A stretch of 64,000 bases of DNA, taken from assembly GCF_010499455.1 (NCBI RefSeq), contig NZ_JAAGOH010000005.1, positions 1 to 64,000 on the forward strand, given 5' to 3'. Made by a program: the position numbers and the translations under genes. The DNA comes from Ideonella livida. Lineage in GTDB: Bacteria > Pseudomonadota > Gammaproteobacteria > Burkholderiales > Burkholderiaceae_C. The first letter of the stretch is position 1. Each line of letters opens with the position of its first letter. The notes under the pieces were generated by a model. It was not told the origin of the DNA, did not search any database, and saw nothing but the letters and a program-made list of their open reading frames with translations. Shown here piece by piece: positions 48,125 through 58,318 of the stretch.

Positions 48125-48769
48125 TCAATGAGGAAGGTCGGGGGACGCGACGGCTTGCGACGTGGCTTCGACGAGGACCGGCAGAGGAGCAGTCTCCAGC
48201 GACAGTTCATCCTGCTCGGCCAGCAGCGGGAGCTGGGACACCGCCTCGACCAACTGCCCTTGGGCGTTGAGCACGGGCAAGCCATCCAGACTGGCCAAGC
48301 CCAAATCATCCAGAAACTGCCGGGTGGTCGCGTACAGCGCAGGACGGCCAGGGGCATCGCGATAGCCAATGGCCTCGATCCAGCTACGCTCTTCGAGCTG
48401 CTTCATGATCTGCGTGGAGACGGCCACACCGCGGATGTCTTCAATGTCCCCCCGCGTCACCGGCTGACGGTAAGCGATGATCGCCAGCGTCTCCAGCACG
48501 GCGCGGGAATACCGGGGCGGCTTCTCGGGGTGGAGGCGATCCAGGTAGGGCCGCAGTTCCGCCCGGCTCTGAAAACGCCAACCCGAAGCCACGGTGATCA
48601 GCTCCACCCCCCTGCCCTGCCAGTCCCGGGCCAATTCCTCCAACAGCCGCCGGATGGAATCGGCCCCTAGCTCATCCTCGAAGAGTTGGCGCAAGCTGCG
48701 CACGGACAAAGGCTCGCCGGCGCACAGCAGTGCTGCTTCCAGGATCTTCTTGGCCTCGCTGATGTCCAT
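48125..48769 (-). CDS. scpB: Segregation and condensation protein ScpB
   Basis: Winged-helix partner of the SMC-ScpA condensin. The 214-residue protein starts [20 protein letters not shown] and shows the family core [62 protein letters not shown] and [21 protein letters not shown]. An acidic tail follows. No scpA or smc is in the window. It is followed after 44 nt by rluB, a common pairing, and preceded by a 419-bp gap. Confidence 0.93.
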   Translation of the reverse strand: MDISEAKKILEAALLCAGEPLSVRSLRQLFEDELGADSIRRLLEELARDWQGRGVELITVASGWRFQSRAELRPYLDRLHPEKPPRYSRAVLETLAIIAYRQPVTRGDIEDIRGVAVSTQIMKQLEERSWIEAIGYRDAPGRPALYATTRQFLDDLGLASLDGLPVLNAQGQLVEAVSQLPLLAEQDELSLETAPLPVLVEATSQAVASPDLPH

Positions 48770-49188
48770 GCGATGGAATGTGGCGGATAGGGCGTGTGGC
48801 GCTGCGCGTTGCGCGAGCCTGGCGACTTGCTTGCGTCGCCGCGCGACGCTCAGGTCTGGGAAGGCCCGGCGCACGAGGCCGGCCACGGTTCTTTGGGTAA
48901 GGATCCAATCGGTCCGGTTCGCGGGTCTACGCCCCGAACTGCGGCGACAGCGGTACGTTTCGCTTGGACGGGCCGCCCGGGCGGCACTGAAGCCCCTAGG
49001 GTGCAACGTCTTCATGGGCCTGCTGTGCAGCCTGACGCGGCATCCGACGGTGCCGGCAGTCGTCGCATTCGCTGATCACTCAGACACCGCGACTTCCGCG
49101 ATTGCCTCGCATTGTAGTATGAACCCATGGCGCCACTGACCTTCATGCGCGCAAAGACGGGACCTTTCACACGCCGGGACGGGGATGC
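48770..49188. other. 419-bp gap upstream of scpB without a convincing gene
   Basis: Between scpB and rluD, both on the minus strand, I see no recognisable gene. The only support is a clean TACAAT box on the minus strand at 49111-49116, which would give an scpB leader of about 335 nt. The scpB frame stays open upstream to 49015 with an Arg/Ala-rich, unfamiliar sequence that I do not count as coding. pgeF, which often follows rluD in related bacteria, is absent. Confidence 0.5.
49111..49116 (-). promoter_or_regulatory. TACAAT -10 box, putative scpB/rluB promoter
   Basis: On the minus strand TACAAT is one base from the TATAAT consensus. The only -35 candidates at 17-18 nt are poor (TCAGTG, GTCAGT). 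It lies 78 nt upstream (plus-strand side) of the rluD stop region and faces scpB. Confidence 0.4.
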
Positions 49189-50211
49189 TCAGGGCGGGGA
49201 CAGGTTCGGGAGTTCACCTTGCCAGGGTTTCACGGCCAGCAGCGCCCAGGCCTGCGCCATGTCTGCCGGCAGGGGCGCCTCAAAGCTCAATGGCGCTCCC
49301 GTGGCGGGATGACAAAAGCCCAGACGACGCGCATGTAGGGCCTGGCGTCCCAGCCCCAAAGCCGGCCGGCCGCCGTAGACCGTGTCGGCCACCAAGGGAT
49401 GTCCGGCCTGCGACAGGTGGACGCGAATCTGGTGGGTACGCCCGGAATGCAGCTTGCACACCCACGCGGCCATGCCCTGGCCGCCGCCCAGGCATAGGGC
49501 ATCGGTCATGGCAGGCTTTCCAGCCGCCACCACCGCCATACGGATCCGGGAAGCAGGGTCCCGCCCGATGGGGCCATCAAATCGCCGCTGCTCGCCGGCC
49601 TGCGCAGCGCCCCAGGCCAAGGCCAGGTAATGCCGACTGACCTGGCGCGCCGCCAGATCACGCACCAGCGAAGTCACCGCGGCCAGCGTCTTGCCGACCA
49701 CCATCAGCCCTGAGGTGTCCTTGTCCAGACGGTGCACGATGCCAGCGCGTGGAAGCTGGGCCGCTGACGCATGGTGCCCCAGCAGGCCGTTAAGCAAGGT
49801 CCCCTGCCAGTGTCCGGCCGCAGGATGCACCACCAAACCGGCAGGCTTGTTCACCACCAGCAGGTGTTCATCCTCGAACACAATGTCCAGCGGCAAATCT
49901 TCCGCCTGAAATGCGCGTTGGGCCTCTGGCGCCACCACCCGGGCCTGCAGTCGCTGCCCGGATTTCAGCTTGCGGGAGCTCTGCAGTACCGGAAGCCCGT
50001 CCAGCAGCACATGTCCAGCCTCTATCAATCCCTGGAGGTGGGACCGCGAGTAGCTGCTGATCTGGGCAGCAAGATAGCGGTCCAGGCGCTCGCCGTGATC
50101 TGCCGCCGGCACCCGGGCGTCAAACTCGAGCAACGCCTCTTCGCCCTCGCCTGCCTCTGCGGCCTCCGGCTCCTGGCCCCCGGAAAGGGGCCGACTACAA
50201 TCGTCAGTCAT
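49189..50211 (-). CDS. rluD: 23S rRNA pseudouridine synthase RluD
   Basis: Makes pseudouridines 1911, 1915 and 1917 in helix 69 of 23S rRNA. The 340-residue protein has an S4 domain (RLDRYLAAQISSYSRSHLQG), DEHLLVVNKPAGLVVHPAAG and the catalytic IVHRLDKDTSGLMVVGKTL. SGRTHQIRVHLSQAGHPLVA and VYGGRP close the fold. ATG 50211 is favoured because upstream codons lie in the divergent bamD promoter. Divergent rluD-bamD is a typical gammaproteobacterial and betaproteobacterial arrangement. Confidence 0.94.
   Translation of the reverse strand: MTDDCSRPLSGGQEPEAAEAGEGEEALLEFDARVPAADHGERLDRYLAAQISSYSRSHLQGLIEAGHVLLDGLPVLQSSRKLKSGQRLQARVVAPEAQRAFQAEDLPLDIVFEDEHLLVVNKPAGLVVHPAAGHWQGTLLNGLLGHHASAAQLPRAGIVHRLDKDTSGLMVVGKTLAAVTSLVRDLAARQVSRHYLALAWGAAQAGEQRRFDGPIGRDPASRIRMAVVAAGKPAMTDALCLGGGQGMAAWVCKLHSGRTHQIRVHLSQAGHPLVADTVYGGRPALGLGRQALHARRLGFCHPATGAPLSFEAPLPADMAQAWALLAVKPWQGELPNLSPP
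50196..50201 (+). promoter_or_regulatory. TACAAT -10 box for bamD
   Basis: TACAAT on the plus strand lies 66 nt before ATG 50268, inside the first codons of the divergent rluD. No clear -35 box is seen. Confidence 0.45.
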
Positions 50212-50267
50212 TGGCTGCGGCGCCGGCAAGGCCTGCACGGCTGAAGTAACGGGCCCCTGCGGGCAGG

Positions 50268-51080
50268 ATGATGAAAGTACAGACGCATTCGCACCCCCTC
50301 AAGCTGGCACTGGGCGCGCTGTCGCTGGCGGTGCTGAGCGCCTGCAGCACAGGCCCGAAGGACGAGGAGCTGCGTGGATCTGCGGAAAAATTGTACGCAG
50401 ATGCCCGTGAACTCATGGACAACGGCAACTGGGGCAGCGCGATCAAGCCGCTGGAGCGTGTGGAAAGCCGCGCCGGGGGCAGCCTCCTGGCCCAGCAGGC
50501 GCAGCTCGATCTGGCTTATGCCTATTGGAAGACCCAGGAGAAGGCCCAGGCCCTGGCCACACTCGACCGGTTCATCCGCCTCAACCCTTCCAGCCCGGGG
50601 CTCGACTACGCGCTTTACCTTCGGGGGCTGATCAACTTCCAGGCGGAGACAGGATTTTTGAGCACGCTGGGTGGGCAGAACATGGCCGAACGCGACCAGC
50701 AGGCCACGCGCGACGCCCATCAGTCCTTCAAGCAGCTCGTCGAGCAGTTCCCGGATTCGCGCTACGCCGCCGACGCCCGCCTGCGCCTGGACCACATCGT
50801 GAACGTGCTGGCCGAGTACGAGGTGCATGTGGCCCGCCACTACCTGCGTAAGGGAGCTTACCTGGCCTCGGTCAACCGGGCCCAGCTGGCGTTGACGACC
50901 TACCCGCAGACGCCGGCGGCCGAAGATGCGTTATTCGTGATGATGCAGGCCTACGACCGGCTTGGGCAGGCCATGCTCAGGGATGACGCGCGTCGTGTGC
51001 TGGAGCGCAATTTCCCGCAGAGCGAACTGGTGCGCAACGGTTTCCGCGCCGCCGAGAAGCCTTGGTGGCAGCTCTGGTAA
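50268..51080 (+). CDS. bamD: Outer membrane protein assembly factor BamD
   Basis: Essential lipoprotein of the BAM complex. The 270-residue precursor has a lipoprotein signal with lipobox LSAC (Cys at about residue 26). Five TPR-like units follow, for example EKLYADARELMDNGNWGSAI, AQLDLAYAYWKTQEKAQALA, QATRDAHQSFKQLVEQFPDS and YLASVNRAQLALTTYPQTPA. A second ATG directly follows the first (50271), with GGGCAGG just upstream. A GC hairpin without a T-run follows at 51085-51100. Confidence 0.94.
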   Translation: MMKVQTHSHPLKLALGALSLAVLSACSTGPKDEELRGSAEKLYADARELMDNGNWGSAIKPLERVESRAGGSLLAQQAQLDLAYAYWKTQEKAQALATLDRFIRLNPSSPGLDYALYLRGLINFQAETGFLSTLGGQNMAERDQQATRDAHQSFKQLVEQFPDSRYAADARLRLDHIVNVLAEYEVHVARHYLRKGAYLASVNRAQLALTTYPQTPAAEDALFVMMQAYDRLGQAMLRDDARRVLERNFPQSELVRNGFRAAEKPWWQLW

Positions 51081-51120
51081 GACGCGGGCCCGAGGGCCCG
51101 GGTGCCTCACCCTGACGCAG

Positions 51121-53199
51121 TCAGGAGCCTTCCGCGTCTGACGCTTTCAGCATGCGACCCTGATCGAGGGTGCGCAACCAAGACAGCGCGTCCTCTCCGC
51201 TCTCCAGCGCGGTCATGGGCGGCAGGCATTCCAGCAGGCGGCGCCCATAGCGCGCACTGAGCAGACGGGTGTCACACAGCACCAGCAAGCCTTGGTCCTG
51301 CACCGTGCGGATCAGACGCCCCGCCCCCTGCTTCAGGGCCACCGCCGCCTCGGGAACGAAGTAGCTCATGAATGGGTCACGCCCCTGCTCGCGCAGGTGC
51401 CTGACCCGCGCCTCCACCAGCGGATCCTTGGGCGAAGGAAAGGGCAGCTTGTCTATGAACACGCACTGCAGCTTGTCACCCGGGACGTCCACCCCTTCCC
51501 AGAAGCTGTGGGACCCCACCAGCACGGCGCGGCCGGCGAGGAACCTGTCCAGCAGGGTCCGCTTGCTCGCACTGCCCTGCACCAAGATCTCCAGATCCGC
51601 GCCGAGCTTGACCAGTTCGTCACGCATGGCCTCGGCCACAGGCTGCAAGACCCGCAACGACGTCGTCAAGACAAAGCAACGCCCCGACAGGGCCTTCGCG
51701 CAATGGGCCGCCGCCCGGCCGACCATGCGCGGATGGGCTGCCTCATGCGGCAGGGGAAAGCGGGCCGGCACATAGACTCGGGCATTGCGGGCATAGTCAA
51801 ACGGGCTTCCAAGACGAAGCCGCCGCGCATGGCCCAAGCCCGCGGACTCACAGAACCAGCTCAAGGCCTCGTCGTCACCCAGCGTTGCCGAGGTGAACAC
51901 CCAGGCCTTGCCGCCTATTGCCTGCTGTTCCGCCATCAAGGCGCGTATATCCAAAGGCGAATCTACAGCCCGCACGTGCTGGGCCCCCACATCCAGCCAC
52001 CGCACACGGCTTGGTGCCACCGCCGTCTCCAGCATCGCGGCGCGCTGGCGCAGCTCCACGCAGCGCTCGGCCAGCCGTTTGAGGTCAGCTGACTGCTCCT
52101 CATGCTGCTGCAGCGCGCCGCCTACCGCGTCCAGGGCCTGCTGAAGGGCGGCGGTAGCGGCCGACCAGTCCGGCAAGGATTGGACCTCCTCCCAGGGTAG
52201 GCGTCCAACTGCCGCCGCGTCGGCACGCGCGGGTTGACCCGCCAGCCGCCAGCGCTTGACCGCCAACTCCAGCCCTGCACACAACTCCTGCCACGGCGCC
52301 AGGCCGCGGGCCTGACCCAGGCCGGCAGCCAGCACGTCCTGCCCCAGATCGAGCACTTGGGAGGAGCTGAGCTGCACGCCCAGGAACTGCACCCCCGTCT
52401 CCACCATCTGGTGCGCCTCATCGAAGACGGCCACGTCCACGCTGGGCAGCAGTTCGGCCGCACCGGTCTCCTTGAGTGCCACATCGGCAAAGAAAAGGTG
52501 ATGGTTGACCACCACCACATCGGCCGCCATCGCCTCTCGCCGGGCGGCTAGCACATGGCATTGGGTATAGGACGGACACTCGGAGCCGAGACAGTTGTCA
52601 CGGTTGGAGGTGACCAGGCCGGCTACATCCGGACGCTGCTCCAGCCCATCGATGTCGCTCATGTCCCCGTCGCGGGTCTGCTGGGCCCAGCCGATGATGC
52701 GGGTGAGCATCTGCTGGCCGCGGCGGTCCAGCAGCACGGCCGTCTCATGGGCCTGCTGTAGACGGTGCCGGCACAGGTAGCTGCCCCGCCCCTTGAGCAA
52801 GGCACAGCTGACCGGTCGCCCCAGCCGCTCACGCAGGCGCGGCAGGTCCCGCAGAAACAACTGGTCCTGCAGGTTCTTGGTGGCGGTGCTCACCAACGCA
52901 CGTCGGCCGGAGAGCAGCACCGGCACCAGATAGGCGAAGGTCTTGCCCACACCGGTCCCCGCCTCCGCCACCAGCGTCTCCTGCCGGTCGATGGCCTGGG
53001 CAATGGCCTGCGCCAGGTCCACCTGCTCCTGGCGCGGCTCATACGCGGGGTCGCTGCGCGCCAGCGCCCCATGCGGGCCGAAGGCCAGCTCCACCTCGGC
53101 GGACAAGGCCCCCGGTAGGCGGGATGGGGTGGGTGGCCGTGCTTCGTCGGACCGGGCCGCGGAGACTGGCGCCGCCGGCGCTCTTGCAGCATCGGTCAT
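51121..53199 (-). CDS. DinG/YoaA-family iron-sulfur DNA helicase
   Basis: XPD-like 5'-3' helicase expected to resolve R-loops or repair intermediates. The 692-residue protein from MTDAARAPAAPVS has Walker A EAGTGVGKTFAYL near residue 79. Cluster cysteines lie in GSYLC and DNCLGSECPSYTQCHVL; the last three have the C-x4-C-x5-C spacing of E. coli DinG. The DEAH box is VAVFDEAHQMVE, and LIRTVQDQGLLVLCDTRLL gives motif VI (QGAGRLIRT). A GTG at 53313 would add 38 low-complexity residues. DinG and YoaA cannot be separated by eye. Confidence 0.9.
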   Translation of the reverse strand: MTDAARAPAAPVSAARSDEARPPTPSRLPGALSAEVELAFGPHGALARSDPAYEPRQEQVDLAQAIAQAIDRQETLVAEAGTGVGKTFAYLVPVLLSGRRALVSTATKNLQDQLFLRDLPRLRERLGRPVSCALLKGRGSYLCRHRLQQAHETAVLLDRRGQQMLTRIIGWAQQTRDGDMSDIDGLEQRPDVAGLVTSNRDNCLGSECPSYTQCHVLAARREAMAADVVVVNHHLFFADVALKETGAAELLPSVDVAVFDEAHQMVETGVQFLGVQLSSSQVLDLGQDVLAAGLGQARGLAPWQELCAGLELAVKRWRLAGQPARADAAAVGRLPWEEVQSLPDWSAATAALQQALDAVGGALQQHEEQSADLKRLAERCVELRQRAAMLETAVAPSRVRWLDVGAQHVRAVDSPLDIRALMAEQQAIGGKAWVFTSATLGDDEALSWFCESAGLGHARRLRLGSPFDYARNARVYVPARFPLPHEAAHPRMVGRAAAHCAKALSGRCFVLTTSLRVLQPVAEAMRDELVKLGADLEILVQGSASKRTLLDRFLAGRAVLVGSHSFWEGVDVPGDKLQCVFIDKLPFPSPKDPLVEARVRHLREQGRDPFMSYFVPEAAVALKQGAGRLIRTVQDQGLLVLCDTRLLSARYGRRLLECLPPMTALESGEDALSWLRTLDQGRMLKASDAEGS

Positions 53200-53338
53200 G
53201 ACAGTGTCGGTCGGAGCGGTGTGGGCGGAAGGGGCGCCCTCGGCGGGCCATGGCGCCGCCGGCGCCGGAGAGGACAGGGTCAAGTCCGGATCCAGTGAGA
53301 TGTGCGCAGGCACAGGCTTGGGGGAGTCACGGGCAGTT

Positions 53339-53344
53339 TATATT
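53339..53344 (+). promoter_or_regulatory. TATATT -10 box abutting the PP2C start codon
   Basis: TATATT ends 7 nt before ATG 53352, so initiation at the usual distance would yield a leaderless mRNA. The best -35 candidate, TTGGGG at 53318-53323, is only 15 nt away. Confidence 0.4.
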
Positions 53345-53351
53345 GGACGTC

Positions 53352-54125
53352 ATGAATGCCCCCTCCCCCGTACCCTACCGCCTGCTGGCCTCCACCGGAC
53401 TGCACAAGGGTGACCGCGCCTATCAACAAGATCAGGTCACCATCCTGACCCACCCGCGCGCCCCGGGGTGCGCCTTGGGGCTGGTGGCCGACGGCATGGG
53501 GGGCAAGAGCGGTGGACGCACTGCCTCGGATCAGGTCATGCTCACCGCCAAACAAATCTTCGAGCGCTACAGCCCGGCGCACGATGAAGCGGAAGACATG
53601 CTGCGGCAATTGGTGGTTGAGTCCCACCTGATGATCAAGCTGACCGCCATCTCGGCGGAGGAAGAGCCGCACAGCACACTGGCGGCCTTCCTGCTGCTGC
53701 CAGACCGGCGCGCCTTCACCGTCCATGCAGGCGATTCACGGGTCTACCACTTCCGCGGACCGGACCTGGTGAGCCGCACACTGGACCACTCCTACGTGCA
53801 GCGCCTGGTGTCGGAGGGTCGACTCACCGAGCAGCAGGCCAACGACCACCCGCAGAGCAACCTGCTGACCGGCTGCCTGGGCACCCAGGCCGACCCGCCC
53901 ATCGCGATCCAACGCATCGAGCGCGTGGAGGTGGGCGATGCGCTGATGAGCTGCTCCGACGGGCTGTGGCACTACCTCAGCGCCAAGGAGCTCGGGGCCA
54001 TCATCAACGCCCTGTCCCCCCGGGAAGCCAGCGAGATGCTGATCAACAAGGCTCGCCAGCGGGCACGGGGTGGCGGGGACAACCTGTCCCTGGCACTCGT
54101 GCGCGTGGACCCCTTCAAGGGTTGA
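53352..54125 (+). CDS. PP2C-type serine/threonine protein phosphatase
   Basis: A 257-residue metal-dependent phosphatase. Motifs in order: GDRAYQQDQVTI with a metal Asp, LVADGMGGKSGG, AFTVHAGDSRVYHFRG, the LTGCLG segment, ALMSCSDGLWHYLS and GGGDNLSLALVRV, so all usual metal ligands are present. It is related to the stand-alone Stp/PrpC group. No Ser/Thr kinase gene is adjacent, although many such phosphatases lie beside one. It is divergent from the helicase and convergent with zapE. A hairpin at 54142-54159 follows. Confidence 0.9.
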   Translation: MNAPSPVPYRLLASTGLHKGDRAYQQDQVTILTHPRAPGCALGLVADGMGGKSGGRTASDQVMLTAKQIFERYSPAHDEAEDMLRQLVVESHLMIKLTAISAEEEPHSTLAAFLLLPDRRAFTVHAGDSRVYHFRGPDLVSRTLDHSYVQRLVSEGRLTEQQANDHPQSNLLTGCLGTQADPPIAIQRIERVEVGDALMSCSDGLWHYLSAKELGAIINALSPREASEMLINKARQRARGGGDNLSLALVRVDPFKG

Positions 54126-54204
54126 AGCGGGCAGAACCGCGCGCTCCCTCTGGGGAGCGGCACACCGGTTCAAGCCGCAACCCGGCAAGGGCCGCCATTG
54201 CACC

Positions 54205-55302
54205 TCAGGTCAGCGAGGTATCGACCTTGCGGTGCTCCAGGTCCAGGAACTCCTGCGACTGCATCTCATTGAGGCGTGAGACGGTGCGCGGAAACTCATG
54301 GGCCATCGGCCCTTCGGTGTAGAGCTGTTCGGGCGGCACGGCCGCCGAGACGATGAACTTGCAACGCCGGTCGTACAGCACATCCACCAACCAGGTGAAG
54401 CGCCGCGCCTCGGAGGCCAGGCGCACCGGCATCTCGGGCACGTTGGAGAGCATCACCGTATGGAACCGTGAGGCGATTTCCAGGTAGTCGTTCTGTGAAC
54501 GGGGCCCGCCGCACAAGGTCTGAAAATCGAACCACACCACACCGCCAGCGCGACGCAAGGCGCGGATCTCGCGGTGTTCGATGTGCAGCAGGGGCGCCTC
54601 GTCGCGGCTCTCCGCGATCTCCTCGAAAGCTGCCTTCATGGCACGGTCAGCCACCTCGCCCAAGGGGGTGTGGTAGAGCTGCACATGCATGAGGGTGCGA
54701 CGCCGGTAGTCGTTGCCGGCATCAACGTTGAGCACCTGCATCTTGTCCTTGAGCAGCTCGATTGCGGGCAAGATGCGGTCGCGGTGCAGCCCGTTGGGGT
54801 ACAGGCCGTCGGGATGGAAGTTGGAGGTGGTGACGATGGACACCCGGTTCGCGAACAGCGAATCCAGCAGGCGGTGCAGGATCATCGCGTCGGTGACGTC
54901 GGCCACATGGAACTCGTCGAAGCAGATCAGGCGGTAGCGGCGGGCGATGCGCCGCCCCAGTTCGTCCAGCGGGTCGCGCACACCCTTGAGCTCCTGCAGC
55001 TCGCGGTGCACCTCGCGCATGAATTCATGGAAGTGCAGGCGCGTCTTGCGCTTGAGCGGCACGGACTGGAAGAAGCAGTCCATCAGGAAGCTCTTGCCGC
55101 GCCCCACGCCACCGTACATGTAGACGCCGCGCGGGATCGGCGGCTTGACCAGCATCTTGGTCAGGGCATTGGAGCGGCGCGCCAGATAGGCGGTCCATTC
55201 GTTCTCGCAGCGCTCCAGCGCGTCGATGGCGCGCAGCTGCGCCTCGTCGGCCTTGTAGCCGCGCTCCTGCAGGGTGGCTTCGTAGAGCTGGCGGACGGTC
55301 AT
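54205..55302 (-). CDS. zapE: Cell division ATPase ZapE (AFG1 family)
   Basis: AFG1-like ATPase that destabilises FtsZ polymers in E. coli. The 365-residue protein has Walker A YGGVGRGKSFLMDCFF near residue 68, Walker B LICFDEFHVADVTDAMIL, sensor ATTSNFHPDGLYPNG-type VTTSNFHPDGLYPNGLHRD and IEHREIRALRRAGGVVWFDF. Start MTVRQLYEATLQERGYKADE at 55302 was chosen over the Cys-rich upstream frame. It follows lpdA by 133 nt. Confidence 0.93.
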   Translation of the reverse strand: MTVRQLYEATLQERGYKADEAQLRAIDALERCENEWTAYLARRSNALTKMLVKPPIPRGVYMYGGVGRGKSFLMDCFFQSVPLKRKTRLHFHEFMREVHRELQELKGVRDPLDELGRRIARRYRLICFDEFHVADVTDAMILHRLLDSLFANRVSIVTTSNFHPDGLYPNGLHRDRILPAIELLKDKMQVLNVDAGNDYRRRTLMHVQLYHTPLGEVADRAMKAAFEEIAESRDEAPLLHIEHREIRALRRAGGVVWFDFQTLCGGPRSQNDYLEIASRFHTVMLSNVPEMPVRLASEARRFTWLVDVLYDRRCKFIVSAAVPPEQLYTEGPMAHEFPRTVSRLNEMQSQEFLDLEHRKVDTSLT

Positions 55303-55435
55303 GGTGGAAACCGGGTGAGGGATCGGAAAACAGAACAGCCCGCCGCTTCTGCACGACAGGGCACAGAAACGCGCGGGCTGGGCCAACGGACACGGACAGG
55401 CGCAGCCCACGCAGGGCCGCACCCGGCGCCGCTCA

Positions 55436-56863
<1,428 letters not shown>

Positions 56864-56887
56864 CTTTGAAATCCTGAAAATCTTGGC

Positions 56888-56908
56888 AAAACGCCCCCGA
56901 AGGGGCGT
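56888..56908 (-). terminator. UUCG-loop hairpin with T-run between odhB and lpdA
   Basis: On the minus strand ACGCCCC-TTCG-GGGGCGT forms a stem with a stable TTCG tetraloop (plus arms 56902-56908 and 56891-56897), followed by TTTT. It lies 36 nt after the odhB stop, where it should terminate part of the transcription before lpdA. Confidence 0.7.
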
Positions 56909-56944
56909 CTTTCTCAGCACATGTCAGCGATCGCTGGCAAGGCC

Positions 56945-58192
56945 TCAGATGTTGAACAGCAGGCGGGACGGATCTTCCAGCGCATCCTTCATGGCCACCA
57001 GGCCCAGCACGGCCTCGCGACCGTCGATGATCCGGTGGTCGTAAGACATGGCCAGGTAGTTGATCGGGCGAACGACCACTTGGCCGTTCTCGACCACGGC
57101 GCGGTCCTTGGTGGCGTGCACGCCCAGGATGGCCGATTGCGGCGGGTTGATGATCGGAGTCGAGAGCATCGAGCCGAAGGTGCCGCCGTTGGAAATGGAG
57201 AAGGTGCCGCCGGTCATCTCTTCAATGCCCAGCTTGCCGTCACGGGCCTTAGCACCGAATTCGGCAATCTTTTTCTCGATGTCGGCGAAGCTCATCTGGT
57301 CGGCATTGCGCAGGATGGGCACCACCAGGCCGCGCGGAGAGCCGACAGCGATGCCGATGTCGAAGTAGCCGTGGTAGACGATATCGTTGCCATCGACCGA
57401 AGCGTTCAGGATCGGGAACTTCTTCAGGGCGTGCACAGCAGCCTTGACGAAGAAGCTCATGAAGCCCAGCTTGCAGCCGTGTTCCTTCTCGAAGGACTCC
57501 TGGAACTTCTTGCGCATGGCCATCACCGGCGCCATGTTCACTTCGTTGAACGTGGTCAGGATGGCGTTTTGGGCCTGGGACTGCAGCAGACGCTCGGCGA
57601 TGCGGGCGCGCAGGCGGCTCATCGGCACGCGCTGTTCGGTACGGTCGCCCAGGGCCACGGGCGCGGCCGGCGCGGCCACGGCGGGCAGCGGCTTGGCCGC
57701 CGGGGCCGGGGCAGCCACCGGAGCGGCTGCCGGCTTGGCGCCGGCAGCCACAGCGGCCAGCACGTCACCCTTGGTGACGCGGCCGTCCTTGCCGGAACCG
57801 GCCACATCCGCGGTGGCCAGGCCGTTGTCGGCCAGCAGCTTGGCGGCGGCGGGCATGGCCACATCCGCCTTGGAGGCCACGGCCGACGCAGCGGCCGGAG
57901 CAGCCACAGGGGCCGCCGCTGCAGCCATCGGCGCAGCGGCGCCAGCCTTGCCCTCAGTGTCCAGCTTGGCAATCAGTTGGTCGCTGACCACGGTGCCGCC
58001 GTCACCAACGACGAGCTCGGCAAGGACGCCGGCGGCAGGAGCCGGCACTTCGAGCACCACCTTGTCGGTCTCGATCTCGATCAGGATTTCATCGGCAGCG
58101 ACGGCCTCGCCGGGCTTCTTCTTCCATTGCAGCAGGGTGGCTTCGGCCACGGATTCGGAAAGCTGCGGAACCTTGACTTCTACGATTGCCAT
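56945..58192 (-). CDS. odhB: 2-oxoglutarate dehydrogenase E2 (dihydrolipoyl succinyltransferase)
   Basis: Core of the 2-oxoglutarate dehydrogenase complex. The 415-residue protein has an N-terminal lipoyl domain with the lipoylated Lys at residue 44 ([15 protein letters not shown]). Next come an Ala/Pro hinge, an E3-binding domain ([20 protein letters not shown]), a second Ala/Pro hinge, and the catalytic domain with [16 protein letters not shown] and the active-site His in [20 protein letters not shown]. Start [20 protein letters not shown] at 58192. Hairpins lie on both sides. Confidence 0.95.
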   Translation of the reverse strand: MAIVEVKVPQLSESVAEATLLQWKKKPGEAVAADEILIEIETDKVVLEVPAPAAGVLAELVVGDGGTVVSDQLIAKLDTEGKAGAAAPMAAAAAPVAAPAAASAVASKADVAMPAAAKLLADNGLATADVAGSGKDGRVTKGDVLAAVAAGAKPAAAPVAAPAPAAKPLPAVAAPAAPVALGDRTEQRVPMSRLRARIAERLLQSQAQNAILTTFNEVNMAPVMAMRKKFQESFEKEHGCKLGFMSFFVKAAVHALKKFPILNASVDGNDIVYHGYFDIGIAVGSPRGLVVPILRNADQMSFADIEKKIAEFGAKARDGKLGIEEMTGGTFSISNGGTFGSMLSTPIINPPQSAILGVHATKDRAVVENGQVVVRPINYLAMSYDHRIIDGREAVLGLVAMKDALEDPSRLLFNI

Positions 58193-58282
58193 GATGTGCT
58201 TGTACGAGTAGTGGGGGTTGGAGGAGCCAGGCACTGTCGGCGTTCAAGCCCGCGCCGGCCCACGGCCGGAGCGGGAATGTCG

Positions 58283-58317
58283 CGTCAAAGCGGTGCCCAT
58301 GGACATCCGCTTTGACG
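58283..58317 (-). repeat. 11-bp perfect hairpin directly after the odhA stop
   Basis: CGTCAAAGCGG (58283-58293) pairs with CCGCTTTGACG (58307-58317) around a 13-nt loop. On the minus strand it begins 1 nt after the odhA stop codon (58319-58321). No T-run follows, which favours mRNA protection or processing rather than termination. Confidence 0.55.
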
Positions 58318-58318
58318 G

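Noticed and set aside
48794-49075. 93-codon plus-strand frame in the gap before scpB
   Set aside because: There is no ribosome site, an atypical composition and no resemblance to a known family; kept as an empty region instead.
57619-58040. Imperfect repeats around the odhB hinge
   Set aside because: They encode the Ala/Pro linkers normal for E2 proteins, not a CRISPR or mobile repeat.
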